Below the pieces are notes generated by a model. The model did no database searches. It was not told where the DNA came from and saw only the letters and a list, made by a program, of their open reading frames with translations. 64,000 bases of DNA from Pseudomonadota bacterium (GTDB lineage Bacteria > Myxococcota_A > UBA796 > CAJQPC01), in the NCBI GenBank assembly GCA_024228935.1, contig JAAESX010000210.1, positions 1 through 64,000 on the forward strand, read 5' to 3'. A program made the position numbers and the translations under genes. Below are positions 8,148 through 21,015 of this stretch, in pieces (within the stretch, counting starts at the first letter, position 1; each line of letters opens with the position of its first letter).

Positions 8148-9527
8148 TCAGTCGTCCCGGACGACGAGCCAGCCGGCGATCAGGAACAGCGGGACCGGGA
8201 GCCAGTACAGCTGGAGCAGCGGGTTCGACATGGGCCACCAGCGCTTGTACTTCGAGGCCAGCGAGAGCGGCATGACGTGGGCGGCGTCGTCGGTGATGCG
8301 CAGCTTGTCCACCGATGAGTCGAACGTGCCGAGCAGCGCCTCGTCGCCCTGCTCGACCACGGACGTGCAGACGAGCCCGATGTCCGAGTAGGCGGTGTAG
8401 AAAACCGAGGCCGCGACGGGCTCTTCGAAGACGGTGCCCTCGACGCGCCAGCGGTAGGCGTCGCGCTCGCCCAGCGGCAGGAACTCGACCTCGCCCTCGG
8501 TCGTCGTGTAGAGCGGGATGCTGGTGTCGGCGTCGATGAAGATCTCGTCGCCAGCGGACTCGAGCCGGTACTTGCCGCCCTTGAGTTGGACGCGCATGGC
8601 CGTCTTGAAGTTCTCGATGGCCTCGGTCGACTTGGCCGGGGCCAGGACCTCGAGCGGCGAGCCGGCGTTGGCCACGCACTCGAAGACGGGCTTGCTGAGC
8701 GACGCGGGGTCGACCACGAAGATCTGCGACAGGTTGCCCGCGAAGGGGCCGTCGCCCGCGATGCGGGTGCTGTCGGGGGCCTCGTCCTCGGTCAGGGCGC
8801 GCCAGCCCATCGGGAGCTCGATGGTGTACCCGGCCGGGGTGTCCAGGACGCCGTAGGGCAGGTCGTCCTCGGCGATCGGCGGCTCGACCACGCTGAGCAT
8901 GTCGATGACCTCGCCCAGGATGACGTCGGCCTGCACCAGGGTGTCCGACGACTGGGACGTCAGCATGATGGCCGAGCCTTCGACGTTGAACACGATGGTC
9001 TGCGACCACAGGTCCCGCTCCATCCAGGAGTCCCAGATGTGGGCGTTCAGGACGATGACGTCGCCGAGCGCTTCGTGCTCGAACCGCTGGAGCTCGCCGG
9101 GGCTGATCTCCAGCTCCTCGTCGTCCATCGGCAGGAGCTGCTCGATGATCTCGTCCCCGAGCTTCGTCAGGTCGGGCTGGTAGTCCGTCGCGCCGAAGCG
9201 CAGGTACGTGTACGCCTCGCGGTTGGCCATGCCGAGGCGGGTGTCCATCGTGGTGTCGTTGATGGTCCACTGCCAGGGCTGGACGCCGGTCTCGTCGGGA
9301 GGCGCGGGGACGCGGACCTCGAGCTCGACGCCCGGGACCGCGATGAGGGTCTCACGGAGCTTGGTGGGCTCGCCGTCCGGGGTGGCGACGACCTCGACCT
9401 CGGGCTCTTCCACCGGGATCGTCCAGGTGGGGACCAGCTCGAGGAGGGTCGGGTCGATGGGCTCGCGCACGACCTCCTCGCCGTCCTGGGCGAACGAAGG
9501 AGCAGCAAGCAGCAGGAACAAGGACAT
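8148..9527 (-). CDS. Exported protein with C-terminal membrane anchor, unknown function
   Basis: A protein of 459 aa with a clear signal peptide (MSLFLLLAAPSFAQ), a long acidic extracytoplasmic region of beta-type sequence, and a C-terminal hydrophobic helix (YWLPVPLFLIAGWLVVRDD) preceded by basic residues. It should sit outside the inner membrane, held by its tail. No enzymatic motif is seen, and no family is recognised. It is flanked by the dehydrogenase and the M16 pair on the same strand but with gaps of about 30-40 bases on both sides. The GGAG-like sequence before the ATG supports this start. Confidence 0.7.
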   Translation of the reverse strand: MSLFLLLAAPSFAQDGEEVVREPIDPTLLELVPTWTIPVEEPEVEVVATPDGEPTKLRETLIAVPGVELEVRVPAPPDETGVQPWQWTINDTTMDTRLGMANREAYTYLRFGATDYQPDLTKLGDEIIEQLLPMDDEELEISPGELQRFEHEALGDVIVLNAHIWDSWMERDLWSQTIVFNVEGSAIMLTSQSSDTLVQADVILGEVIDMLSVVEPPIAEDDLPYGVLDTPAGYTIELPMGWRALTEDEAPDSTRIAGDGPFAGNLSQIFVVDPASLSKPVFECVANAGSPLEVLAPAKSTEAIENFKTAMRVQLKGGKYRLESAGDEIFIDADTSIPLYTTTEGEVEFLPLGERDAYRWRVEGTVFEEPVAASVFYTAYSDIGLVCTSVVEQGDEALLGTFDSSVDKLRITDDAAHVMPLSLASKYKRWWPMSNPLLQLYWLPVPLFLIAGWLVVRDD

Positions 9528-9558
9528 CTCGACTCCGAACGCACAGGTCTAACCCCCC

Positions 9559-10977
9559 TCAGGGTTCGGTGCCGAGGACCTCGGCGTCAACGATTCGATC
9601 GGGAATGCGGTCGGCCTGTTCGAGCTGGATCTCCAGGGGCTCGCGCGGGCCGGTGACGACCCAGACGCGATGCGCGGGCGAGGCCCACTTCCGGGCGGCG
9701 AGCGCCACGTCGGCCGGCGTCAGCTCCATCAGTCGGACCCGACCGGCGTCGATCATCGCCAGGTCGTTGCCGATGGTCAGCAGCTCACCGAGCTCGGCTG
9801 CGGCGTAGGCCAGGCTCGCGAACGCCCGGCCCTCGGACAGCAGGATGTGGTTCCGGGCCGTGTCGAGCTCGGCCTGGGTGATGCCGTGTGTCTCGACCCG
9901 ATCCAGGTGATCCTCGATGCCCAGGAGGACCTCGCCGACGTGCTCGACGCTGGACACGCAGTCGACCTCGGCCCGCCCGGCGCCGTACCAGTTCCCGACC
10001 GAGCCCTGGACGCCGTAGGTCAGGCCTCGCTCCTCGCGCAGATCGGCGTTCAGTCGGCTGGTGAAGGTCCCGGCCAGGGCCGTCATCCAGACCTGGAGTG
10101 CGGGCACGTCGTCGTGGCCGACCGGCGGCGCGGGCACGGCGACCGTGACCTGGGCGATGTCGAAGCCGGGGCGGTCCACCAGCCAGCGGGTTGGTGGGGG
10201 CTCGACGGGAGTGACCGGTCGGGCGGCTTCCTCCCCTTCGAGGTGCCCATACGTGCTCTCGAGCAGTGGCAGGACGCGATCGGCCGAGGTGTCGCCGACG
10301 ACGACCAGCGCCACCTGACCCGTCGCCAGGATGCGCTCGAGCAGCGCCTGGGCGGCCTCGGCGGAGAGCGCCTCGATGTCCTCGGTCTGGGACGTCTGGC
10401 GAAGGGGATGGTCCACCGGGAACCAGGCGTGGTTGAGCCCGCGCTGGTGGATGCGGTGGATCTCCAGCGCCAGGTCGCGGCGCTCGGCGGCCCAGCGCGC
10501 GATGTGCGGCCTGGCGGTCTTGGCGTCGAACGCGGGCTGGAACAGGGCCTCGGCCACCAGCTCCAGCGCCTCGTCCTCCGAGCCCGTCGGGGCCTCGACG
10601 TCCGCCCAGAGGCGTCGCGAGGACACCCCGATCGAGGTGCTCGCGCCGAGCTTCTCGAGCTCGGACGACCATGCGCCGCTGTCCCGCTGCTGCGTGCCCG
10701 AGGTCTCGACCAGCAGGCCGGCCAGCGAGCTGAGGAGCTGCTCCTCGGTGGTCGCGTCCGCGCCGGGCCAGGTGACCGAGAGCTCGATGCGGACCAGCGG
10801 CACCTCGTGTCGAGCCAGGAGCCAGACAGGCGCCCCGCTGGACAGCGTGTGCTTCTCGATGTCCGGGGTCGGCGGAGCGGTGAGCGGGATCGGCTCGGGG
10901 ATGGTGCGCTCGGGGGCGGCGGCCAGCCCGAGCCCCATCAGCCCCAACACCCAGGCGCGCTTCAGGCCCGGGCTCAC
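9559..10977 (-). CDS. M16-family peptidase subunit lacking the zinc motif
   Basis: A 472-aa exported member of the pitrilysin/M16 fold with a signal peptide of about 20 residues. In place of HxxEH it has a non-catalytic sequence around ARHEVPLVRIELSV. The second half keeps the substrate-gating R/Y region (RLNADLREERGLTYGVQGSV), as in non-catalytic M16 partners. Bacterial M16B proteases often consist of one active and one inactive subunit encoded side by side. This gene overlaps the active subunit by 4 bases (ATGA at 10974-10977), so the two are probably made in equal amounts and dimerise in the periplasm. Confidence 0.88.
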   Translation of the reverse strand: MSPGLKRAWVLGLMGLGLAAAPERTIPEPIPLTAPPTPDIEKHTLSSGAPVWLLARHEVPLVRIELSVTWPGADATTEEQLLSSLAGLLVETSGTQQRDSGAWSSELEKLGASTSIGVSSRRLWADVEAPTGSEDEALELVAEALFQPAFDAKTARPHIARWAAERRDLALEIHRIHQRGLNHAWFPVDHPLRQTSQTEDIEALSAEAAQALLERILATGQVALVVVGDTSADRVLPLLESTYGHLEGEEAARPVTPVEPPPTRWLVDRPGFDIAQVTVAVPAPPVGHDDVPALQVWMTALAGTFTSRLNADLREERGLTYGVQGSVGNWYGAGRAEVDCVSSVEHVGEVLLGIEDHLDRVETHGITQAELDTARNHILLSEGRAFASLAYAAAELGELLTIGNDLAMIDAGRVRLMELTPADVALAARKWASPAHRVWVVTGPREPLEIQLEQADRIPDRIVDAEVLGTEP

Positions 10978-12308
10978 GGTGCGTCCACAGGGATGGACTG
11001 GGGGATCGCGAAGCGCTCGTCCGCGCCGGGCGCCACGACCGAGAGCACGACCCGCTTCTCGCCCAGGTAGGAGCTCGCGACGCGCTGCAGGTCAGCGGGC
11101 TTCAGGTCGACGTACCGCTGCAGGTCGCTGGCCAGGCAGTCCGGCGTGCCGAAGGTCTGGAAGCAGTCGTTCAGGCTGTCGGCGACCACCGCGGGGTCTT
11201 CGAGCGAGCGTAGCGTCGCCCCCACCCAGTACCCGACCATCCGGTCGATCTCGTCCTGGGTCACGCCGTCGCTCTTGACCCGGTCGAGCTCTTTGTCGAT
11301 GCGCTTCAGGATGGGAGCCAGCGGCTGGTCGTCCCGCTCGAACCAGATGGAGAACTCGCCGCCGAGTCGGCCGTTCCCGGTCCAGACCGCCAGATCCGAC
11401 ACGCGGAACCGGTCGTAGTAGAGCGGGTCGTCCAGGCGTGTGCCGGGGCCGCCGCTCAGGACGAGCGAGAGGATGTCCAGGGCCGGCTCGTCCGCGTGGC
11501 CCCGCGGGACGGTCGGCCAGGTGACGAACAGCGCCGGATCGTCCCGGTCGTCGATCATCACCCAGGGGTTCTCCCACAGGTCGTAGGGGACCTCCGCGGC
11601 GCGATCTGGCGGGCTCGCACCGCGCTCAACCCCCTTGAAGTGTTCGCGAACAAGCGCGACGGTGGCATCCGCGTCGACATCGCCGACGATGACCAGCACC
11701 GCGTTGTTCGGCGTGTACCAGGCGCCGTAGAAGGCCTCGAGCTCGGCGCGGTCGGTGTTGAGGATGTCGATGGTCGTGCCGAGGATCGGCATCCGGTAGG
11801 GGTGGCCCTCGTCGTGGAGCACCCAGTTCAGCGCGTACATCGGGTACGTCGTGTCGCTGGCCTCGTCGCCCAGGCGTTCCTGCACCACGACGCTCTGCTG
11901 GTTGGCGATGTCCTCGTCCGAGATGCCCGGGAGCAGCCACCCGAGCCGATCCGCGTCAAGCCAGAGCATTCGCTCGAGGGCCTGCGGAGGGCCCTCCATC
12001 GTGTAGACCGTGTAGTCATGGCTGGTCCACGCGTTGCTGTTGGCCCCGACCTCGGCCAGCAGCTCGTCGAAGCTGGCCGTGCTGTCCGGCTGGGGCACGT
12101 TCGCGCTGCCCTCGAACATCAGGTGCTCGAACAGATGGGCCTTGCCGGTCCGCCCGGTGCCGTCGGGGCCCATGTCCTCGGAGGCGCCGACACCGACCAG
12201 GAGCGAGGTCGCGACCACCGGGGCGCGATGGTCCTCGTGCACCACGACCGTCAGCCCGTTGTCGAGCACGACCAGCGTCGGGTTCAGGACCAGGGCGTCG
12301 AGCAGCAT
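10974..12308 (-). CDS. M16-family zinc metallopeptidase, active subunit
   Basis: A protein of 444 aa with the inverted zinc motif HLFEH (about residues 57-61, in GKAHLFEHLMFEG) and the distal glutamate in SVVVQERLGDEASD (about 140). This is the complete HxxEH...E set of pitrilysin-like peptidases. It begins almost directly with the peptidase domain (PTLVVLDNGLTVVVHEDHRAP), and the signal sequence is weak or absent. An AGGAGG ribosome site precedes the ATG at 12308. It forms a two-gene operon with the inactive homologue downstream. It is expected to degrade small unfolded peptides; localisation is unclear because only its partner has an obvious signal peptide. Confidence 0.9.
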   Translation of the reverse strand: MLLDALVLNPTLVVLDNGLTVVVHEDHRAPVVATSLLVGVGASEDMGPDGTGRTGKAHLFEHLMFEGSANVPQPDSTASFDELLAEVGANSNAWTSHDYTVYTMEGPPQALERMLWLDADRLGWLLPGISDEDIANQQSVVVQERLGDEASDTTYPMYALNWVLHDEGHPYRMPILGTTIDILNTDRAELEAFYGAWYTPNNAVLVIVGDVDADATVALVREHFKGVERGASPPDRAAEVPYDLWENPWVMIDDRDDPALFVTWPTVPRGHADEPALDILSLVLSGGPGTRLDDPLYYDRFRVSDLAVWTGNGRLGGEFSIWFERDDQPLAPILKRIDKELDRVKSDGVTQDEIDRMVGYWVGATLRSLEDPAVVADSLNDCFQTFGTPDCLASDLQRYVDLKPADLQRVASSYLGEKRVVLSVVAPGADERFAIPQSIPVDAP

Positions 12309-12321
12309 GCGGGCCTCCTAC

Positions 12322-15896
<3,575 letters not shown>

Positions 15897-15900
<4 letters not shown>

Positions 15901-16829
15901 GGCGTCTCCAGGGGGCGGTCCCCGACAAGCGTCAGGACCTCGAAGTGGGGAGCACGGCGTTCGCGCGAGGTGACCCCGCAGGAACGGACGGTGAGTCCGG
16001 CTCCCCGGGCGAGGTCTGTCAGGGCCTCGGCGGTGAAGCCGAGGTGGACGTGGTCGTAGGGCGCGACCGCGTCCGCGTGTTCGTGTGCCCGCAGGACCGT
16101 CGCCACGAGCCGTCCGCCGGGGACGAGGACCCGGTACGCCTCGGACAGGACCCGGGCCGGGTCGATCGCGTAGACCAGCGCGGTCAGCAGCAGGGCCTGG
16201 TCGAAGCTGTGGTCGGCGAAGGGCAGGGCGTGCATGTCGCCGTGGACGAGCGTCATGTTGTCGGCCTTGCGCGGTCGACCGCGATCGAGGACCCGCTCGC
16301 TGGCGTCCAGGCATGTCACGTGGGCGGCCTGATTGGCCAGCAGCCGGGCGACGCTCCCGTCTCCGCTGCCGATGTCCAGGACGCGTCCCAGCTGCACCAG
16401 GCCGATGACGCCCTGAGCCAGGCTCTCCCAGGTCCGTCCAGGCGAGTAGTGCCGCTCCATGGTCCCGGCGACGCCTTCGGCCCAGGTCCCGCCGCGGGCC
16501 GCGACCAGCTCGGTCATGCGCTGGGCGTCCCGGTCCGTGAGCGGGTCGCTCGCCTGGGCCAGGAGCGTCTTCACGATGGAGTTCGACTCGGCCCGGGGGT
16601 GCAAGCGATACCAGGCACTTGCGCCGCTGCGTCGGTCGGCGACGAGCTGGGCGTCCTTGAGCCGCCCCAGGTGCGTGCTGACGCGAGGCTGGGGTAGCTC
16701 GGTGGCCGCCACGAGCTCGGCGACGGTCAGCTCTTCGCGGCGGAGGAGCAAGAGCAGGCGCAGCCGGGTGGGGTCACTCAGGAGCTTGCAGAGATCGGTG
16801 GTCGAGGCGAGCGTGGTCACGCTGCGCAT
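15897..16829 (-). CDS. SahR-like regulator: ArsR HTH fused to methyltransferase-like domain
   Basis: A protein of 310 aa. Residues 1-90 form an ArsR-type winged helix (LLSDPTRLRLLLLLRREELTV, LPQPRVSTHLGRLKDAQLV). Residues 120-310 form a class I SAM-methyltransferase fold (VLDIGSGDGSVARLLA, HGDMHALPFADHSFD, LVPGGRLVATVLR). Proteins with this architecture next to methionine-cycle genes, named SahR in Proteobacteria, sense S-adenosylhomocysteine and repress those genes. Here it is in one operon with metH (4-base overlap), and a perfect 24-bp palindrome lies 7 bases upstream of its ATG. Autoregulation of the operon is a strong inference. Whether the C-terminal domain still methylates anything is unknown. 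Confidence 0.85.
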
Positions 16830-16835
16830 CGTAAT

Positions 16836-16859
16836 ATCTTGCTATCGCGATAGCAAGAT
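16836..16859. promoter_or_regulatory. 24-bp perfect palindrome, probable operator of the metH operon
   Basis: A perfect inverted repeat centred on TCGCGA, with half-site ATCTTGCTATCG. It is AT-rich compared with its surroundings and sits in the 44-base gap directly upstream of the SahR-like gene. Dimeric ArsR proteins bind such palindromes, and an AT-rich CTTG...CAAG type site fits what is known of SahR operators. The position, 7-30 bases before the start codon, would block transcription initiation. Confidence 0.8.
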
Positions 16860-16873
16860 GTGCGCTGAGGGAC

Positions 16874-17482
16874 TCAGTCCCAGCAGCCGTCGCCTTCCCA
16901 GGTGTAGGTGGCGGGCGGGAAGACATCGTCGGTCGAGTCCGGCGTGTAGACCCCGCGGGCGTAGTCGAAGTCGCCGCGCAGCTCGTCGTCCCGGTTGTAC
17001 GTGTACCGGTAGACCAGCATCGCGTTCTCGTAGTTCAGGTTCCCAGACGGGGAGAGCGTGTCGAACGCGTAGTACATCTCCTCCTCGTCGCCGCCCCAGC
17101 CCGACTGCATGTCCACGCCTTCGCGGATCACGTGGTAGCCCTCCTCGCACTCGCCAGCGGACTCGGAGTCCAGCCACGCGCGGGTGACCTCGGTCCCCTC
17201 GAGCGAGTACGTGTCGATGTCGTCCTCGTCCCATTCGCCGCCGTAGAAGTAGTAGACGACGTGCTGACCGACGAAGTTGCCTTCCCCGTCCGAGGCACCG
17301 CTCCCCAGGAAGTAGTACTGCGTGCCGCCGCAGTTGTCGGTGTTGTAGTCCCACTTGTACTCGTACCCGGGAGGCACGTTCGGGTGGACGCCGGGGCCCT
17401 CGCTGTCGATGGCGGATGAGTCCGAGTTCCCGCCTGGGTTCTTCCCGTCAGGGCTCGTACAGGCGAGGGCGAGTAGCAGCAT
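16874..17482 (-). CDS. Secreted lipoprotein of unknown function
   Basis: A protein of 202 aa starting MLLLALACTS, an extremely short signal peptide with a lipobox (LALAC) in which Cys 8 would be lipidated. It is followed by a Ser/Asp/Gly linker, then an aromatic, acidic globular part rich in Tyr and Trp with four or more cysteines (DNCGGTQYYFLG, GECEEGYHV, terminal GDGCWD). No family is recognised. The style matches the lipoproteins at 22.6 and 35-39 kb. It lies downstream of the frameshifted glycosidase on the same strand. The ATG at 17482 is chosen because it gives the lipobox; longer frames run into unrelated sequence. Confidence 0.7.
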   Translation of the reverse strand: MLLLALACTSPDGKNPGGNSDSSAIDSEGPGVHPNVPPGYEYKWDYNTDNCGGTQYYFLGSGASDGEGNFVGQHVVYYFYGGEWDEDDIDTYSLEGTEVTRAWLDSESAGECEEGYHVIREGVDMQSGWGGDEEEMYYAFDTLSPSGNLNYENAMLVYRYTYNRDDELRGDFDYARGVYTPDSTDDVFPPATYTWEGDGCWD

Positions 17483-17640
17483 GGTCGTCTCCGGTTCCAA
17501 GAGGGTACGACATGGGACGTGGTGGGTGCTGCCCGGTTGGAACCCACCAGCCGGGACCCAGCGTCTGTCGGTTGAAGCGCCGAGCAGGACAGTGCCGAGC
17601 AGCACCCACACATGCTGGGGGACGCCGCAAACGATCGCGG

Positions 17641-18974
17641 CTCGAGCGGTTCCTCCTCGAAGATCAGGACGCCGTCGGGCCAGCTCGTCCCCACCGCGTG
17701 ATCCGGCAGCTCGAAGCGCACCGTGGTCTCGTCGATCCACTCCGCGCGCTCGAACCCGTCCACGCGCGTGATGAGGGTGCTCAGCGCCTCGAACACCGGC
17801 GTGGGGGCGTCGTCCTCGAGGAGCGCGTACGGGCTGCCATTGCTCTGGACGTAGCCCGGGCCGGCCAGGAACACCTTGCCCGCGCCCGACGCGAATGCGG
17901 TCACCATCGTGATCGAGAGGTCGTTCGCGGCGTCCTCGGCGGTCATCGGGCCGTCGGGATTGAGCTGGAGCTCGGTGAGCCAGATCGGCATGGCCTGCTG
18001 GGATGCGCCCTCGAGCAGCGCCCGGTGCTCGTCCAGATTCGATGTCGACGAGCGCCTCGGACCAGAACGTCCGGGCGTCGGGGTGGTCTGCGTCCCAGGT
18101 GCTGCCGTGCAGGACACTCGCCCTGGGACTGGTCTCGTGGATCACGACGGCGGACTCGTCCAGGAACGCGCCGTAGGTCGCCGCGTCGTCCACCGAGAAC
18201 ACCAGCAGGTTCTCCTCGCCGACCTCATGAGCCAGCGCGGGCCACCGCTCGGCGGCCGCCATGTCCGGCTCGTTCCCGATCTCCCAGGCATGGATTGGCG
18301 TCGTCAGCCCTTCCCAGTCGTCGACGCCGTCGCCGTCGTAGCGCTCGACCAGGGCCTCGAGGAAGTCGCGCCAGCCCCCGGTGGCGCACGGGGCGCTCCG
18401 GTAGGAGCCGAGCTGCGGGAACAGATCCGTGTCCATCGTCGAGACATCGCCCCCCTGGCAGGCCGAGATGGTCGAGCGGGGGCGGATCTCCACCGGGCGG
18501 TGCCGGCACGTGTCCGCGTAGGACGTGCCCCAGGTGGCGTCGACGTCCCGGGCGATCTCGCAGAGGGTGGGTGGGGTCACCTCGCACGAGGCGTGGTCCC
18601 AGTCGGCCAGCAGGTGCACGGTCGCCACCGTGTGCATGCCGCGCTCCTGCGCCAGCGCGAGCTCCTGGTCGAGCCGCGTCCAGTCGATGGGGTCGCCTTC
18701 TTCGGGCTGGAGGCAGCCCCAGATGAAGGGTCCGAGGTGGGGTCGGCGCCACAGCCCGGTATGGCCTCGCTCGACCAACAGATCGACGACGAGCCTGTCC
18801 TTGTCCGTCAGCGCGTGGTTCAGACACAAAATGTGAATCGGGCGCCTCGAGATCGGGCGGAGCAGCATCCGTATATGTGTTGGATGGCACAGCGCCCGGT
18901 CCCTGGCAGCCCGCCAGCAGGGCCGGGTTGCAGCTCGCCCAGCACGCCCTGATGGCGTCTTTCGCGTGACACAC
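17641..18974 (-). pseudogene. Glycoside-hydrolase-like lipoprotein (clan A type), frameshifted
   Basis: The reading starts at GTG 18974 after an excellent GGAGGGAG site, with a possible lipobox LLAGC about 20 residues in. One extra T in the A/T-run at 18828-18831 moves the frame to LCLNHALTDKDRLVVDLLVERG. A second shift near 18035 leads into LDEHRALLEGASQQ. The repaired protein resembles a (beta/alpha)8 glycosidase: the acid/base WEIGNEPDM motif lies mid-protein and the probable nucleophile is in IWLTELQLNPDG. The 3' end is not clear; the coherent sequence fades after IFEEEPLEP near 17640. It may be intact in the organism. The substrate is not predictable. Confidence 0.55.
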
Positions 18975-19036
18975 GGCTCCCTCCGACGTGTGCCATACAG
19001 ATGGTGTTCAAGTCACGAATCGATCGGGCTTTGATG

Positions 19037-20149
19037 TCAATCCACGGTCAGGACCCGGCCCCGCATCTGGCCATAGTGAGACCAGCTCGCCGAGCCCACG
19101 AGCAGGGCGTCGCCCATCCAGATCGCGCTGTCACCCAGGACCTCGCCGCTCTCTCCGGACCAGGCATCCACCGTGGCCCCGTCGACCACCACCGAGACGT
19201 CGGGCTCGGTGCGCAAGACGACACCTCCCGGTCCCACGGCCAGCGCCTTGTCGCCGGCCAGTGTCTCGGTCTCCGACAGCGCCAGCTCGTCGACCCACGA
19301 ACCGCCGGCCACCAGGTGGACCACGCCGACCGCCGTGCCGATCAGGACCTCGTCGGCGCCGTCGTCGTCCAGGTCCCCGACAGCCAGGCTCGAGCCCAGT
19401 CCGTCGTCCTCGGCCTCGCCTCGGAGCGTCAAGCCTTTGCGGGCGATCGTGCCTTCGGACGAGGGAGCTGCGCTGCCGGGCACGACGCCGCAGAGCCCGC
19501 TCGCGTCGGCGCCGTAGTCGGCGAACCGAGCGCTGCAGGCGACCAGGTCGTCGTAGCCATCGCCGTCCACATCGGCACCGGCCACCTGCTCGCCCAGGGC
19601 ATCGCCAGTCCACGAGCCGGTCACTCGGACCAGCGTGTCGGCGAGATCGTCGTCGTACACGCTCGCTCGACCGAACGTCCACGCGTCGTCCGGCGCGCCG
19701 ACGGCCAGCTCATCCAGTCCGTCTCCGTCCATGTCGAGTGGCGCCACCGAGGTCCCGAACGCCTCGGCACCTTCGGGGGCCAGGGCGGTCCCGGCGCCGG
19801 CGGTGTGAAGCCCCTCGAGGTCCTGGTTCAGGAGCCAGACGGTGTCGCTCCCCCCGAACCCGAGCGCCAGCTGGTCTCCGAAGACGGCTACCGAGGTCAG
19901 CCCCTGGGCGTCGATGTGGAGCCGCCCTTCGGAGAAGGCGTGCACCTGACCGTCCAGGGCGTGAACGGCCACGGCGTCCTCGGCCGAGATCAAGACCTCG
20001 TCGCCCAGGGCGTCGAGCTCCACGCCGACGAAGGCGCCCGCGTCGTCCCCTTGGACCTGCCAGCCCAGGTCGGGCAGCGAGGTGTCGGGGAGCGTCGAGT
20101 CCGGTTCGAGGTCGAGCACGATCGGGCCACAGCCGATCAGGAAGATCAC
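19037..20149 (-). CDS. FG-GAP repeat lipoprotein
   Basis: A protein of 370 aa with a very short lipoprotein signal (MIFLIGCG, Cys 7). Several FG-GAP/integrin-alpha-like repeats carry calcium-loop signatures: DMDGDGLDELAVGAP, DVDGDGYDDLVACS and DLDDDGADEVLIGT. It is predicted to be a calcium-stabilised beta-propeller on the cell surface. Its start overlaps the FecR-like gene by 4 bases (20146-20149), so it is the last gene of the operon with the Pro-Glu-repeat protein, ECF sigma factor and FecR-like regulator. Its expression is therefore likely controlled by that sigma factor. Confidence 0.82.
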   Translation of the reverse strand: MIFLIGCGPIVLDLEPDSTLPDTSLPDLGWQVQGDDAGAFVGVELDALGDEVLISAEDAVAVHALDGQVHAFSEGRLHIDAQGLTSVAVFGDQLALGFGGSDTVWLLNQDLEGLHTAGAGTALAPEGAEAFGTSVAPLDMDGDGLDELAVGAPDDAWTFGRASVYDDDLADTLVRVTGSWTGDALGEQVAGADVDGDGYDDLVACSARFADYGADASGLCGVVPGSAAPSSEGTIARKGLTLRGEAEDDGLGSSLAVGDLDDDGADEVLIGTAVGVVHLVAGGSWVDELALSETETLAGDKALAVGPGGVVLRTEPDVSVVVDGATVDAWSGESGEVLGDSAIWMGDALLVGSASWSHYGQMRGRVLTVD

Positions 20150-21015
20150 TCGCAGGCTCCGCCCAGCTCCTGCACTCGCGCGCAGACCGCGTCGCGGCGG
20201 GGCTGCTGGTCACGCTTCAGGTAGCGAAGGCCTTCGTCGAGGGCTTCGGCGTCACGCCCCAGGCCCTGCAGGGCTTCGATGCGTCGGACGAGGAGCTCTC
20301 CTTCGATGGCCGAGCCGGCCGTGGCGAGCGTCAGGCCGCGCTCGGCGCTCTCGAGCAACGCCGCCGGGTCGTCGCGCAGGCTGTTCGCCTCGTTGAGCGC
20401 CTTTCCAGCGGTCATCGGCCGGCAGGTGTGCGACTGGGTGGGCATCAGGATGGCGCCCTCGCCGTGCTCGCAGCGGACCTCGACCTTGCCGCGGTCCAGG
20501 GCGACGACCATGCCGTCAGGATCCTGGGTGACCGAGAAGACGGTGCCGAGCACATCGACCTCGCCGGAGTCCGTGCGGACCGAGAGGCGCACGTCGGCGG
20601 TCGGGTCGACCTCGACGTCCAGCCGGCCCGACTCCCAGTGCACGACGGCGTTCTGGGCGGTGCCTTCGATGCGTCCGGTGCCGTCGACCACGAGTCGGAT
20701 GCCCGGCTCGAACTCGACCACGCCCTGGGTCAGGACCCGGTCCAGCGCCTGGGGCGTGGCGACCTCGGCGACGGGCTCTTCGGCGGGCTCGGGCGCGGGG
20801 GCGAGCTGCCAGGCGCCCACGGCGAGGAGCGCGGCCGCCGCGACCAGGAGCCAAGGCCAGCGGGTCGGCGAGGCGGAGGGGGCCTCGGGCAGGTCGGGGG
20901 CGTCGTCCGCGACGGTGGACAGATCGATGGGCAGCCGCGAGCGCAGTGAGTCGACGTCGCGGTCCGACGCCTGGGTGGCGTCTCGAAGGAGCTGGAGCGG
21001 ATCCTGTTCAGTCAT
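20146..21015 (-). CDS. FecR-domain transmembrane regulator (anti-sigma-like)
   Basis: A protein of 289 aa with a cytoplasmic N-terminal segment of about 50 residues, one membrane helix (WPWLLVAAAALLAVGAW), then a periplasmic FecR domain (RLSVRTDSGEVDVLGTVFSV, VVALDRGKVEVRC) and a C-terminal helical, TPR-like tail with two cysteines. FecR-type proteins pass a surface signal to an ECF sigma factor. Here the sigma gene lies immediately upstream and the two overlap by 8 bases, a classic sigma/regulator pair. The downstream FG-GAP lipoprotein and the upstream repeat protein are the likely outputs or sensors. No TonB receptor is nearby, which differs from the iron-uptake version of this circuit. 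Confidence 0.85.
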   Translation of the reverse strand: MTEQDPLQLLRDATQASDRDVDSLRSRLPIDLSTVADDAPDLPEAPSASPTRWPWLLVAAAALLAVGAWQLAPAPEPAEEPVAEVATPQALDRVLTQGVVEFEPGIRLVVDGTGRIEGTAQNAVVHWESGRLDVEVDPTADVRLSVRTDSGEVDVLGTVFSVTQDPDGMVVALDRGKVEVRCEHGEGAILMPTQSHTCRPMTAGKALNEANSLRDDPAALLESAERGLTLATAGSAIEGELLVRRIEALQGLGRDAEALDEGLRYLKRDQQPRRDAVCARVQELGGACE

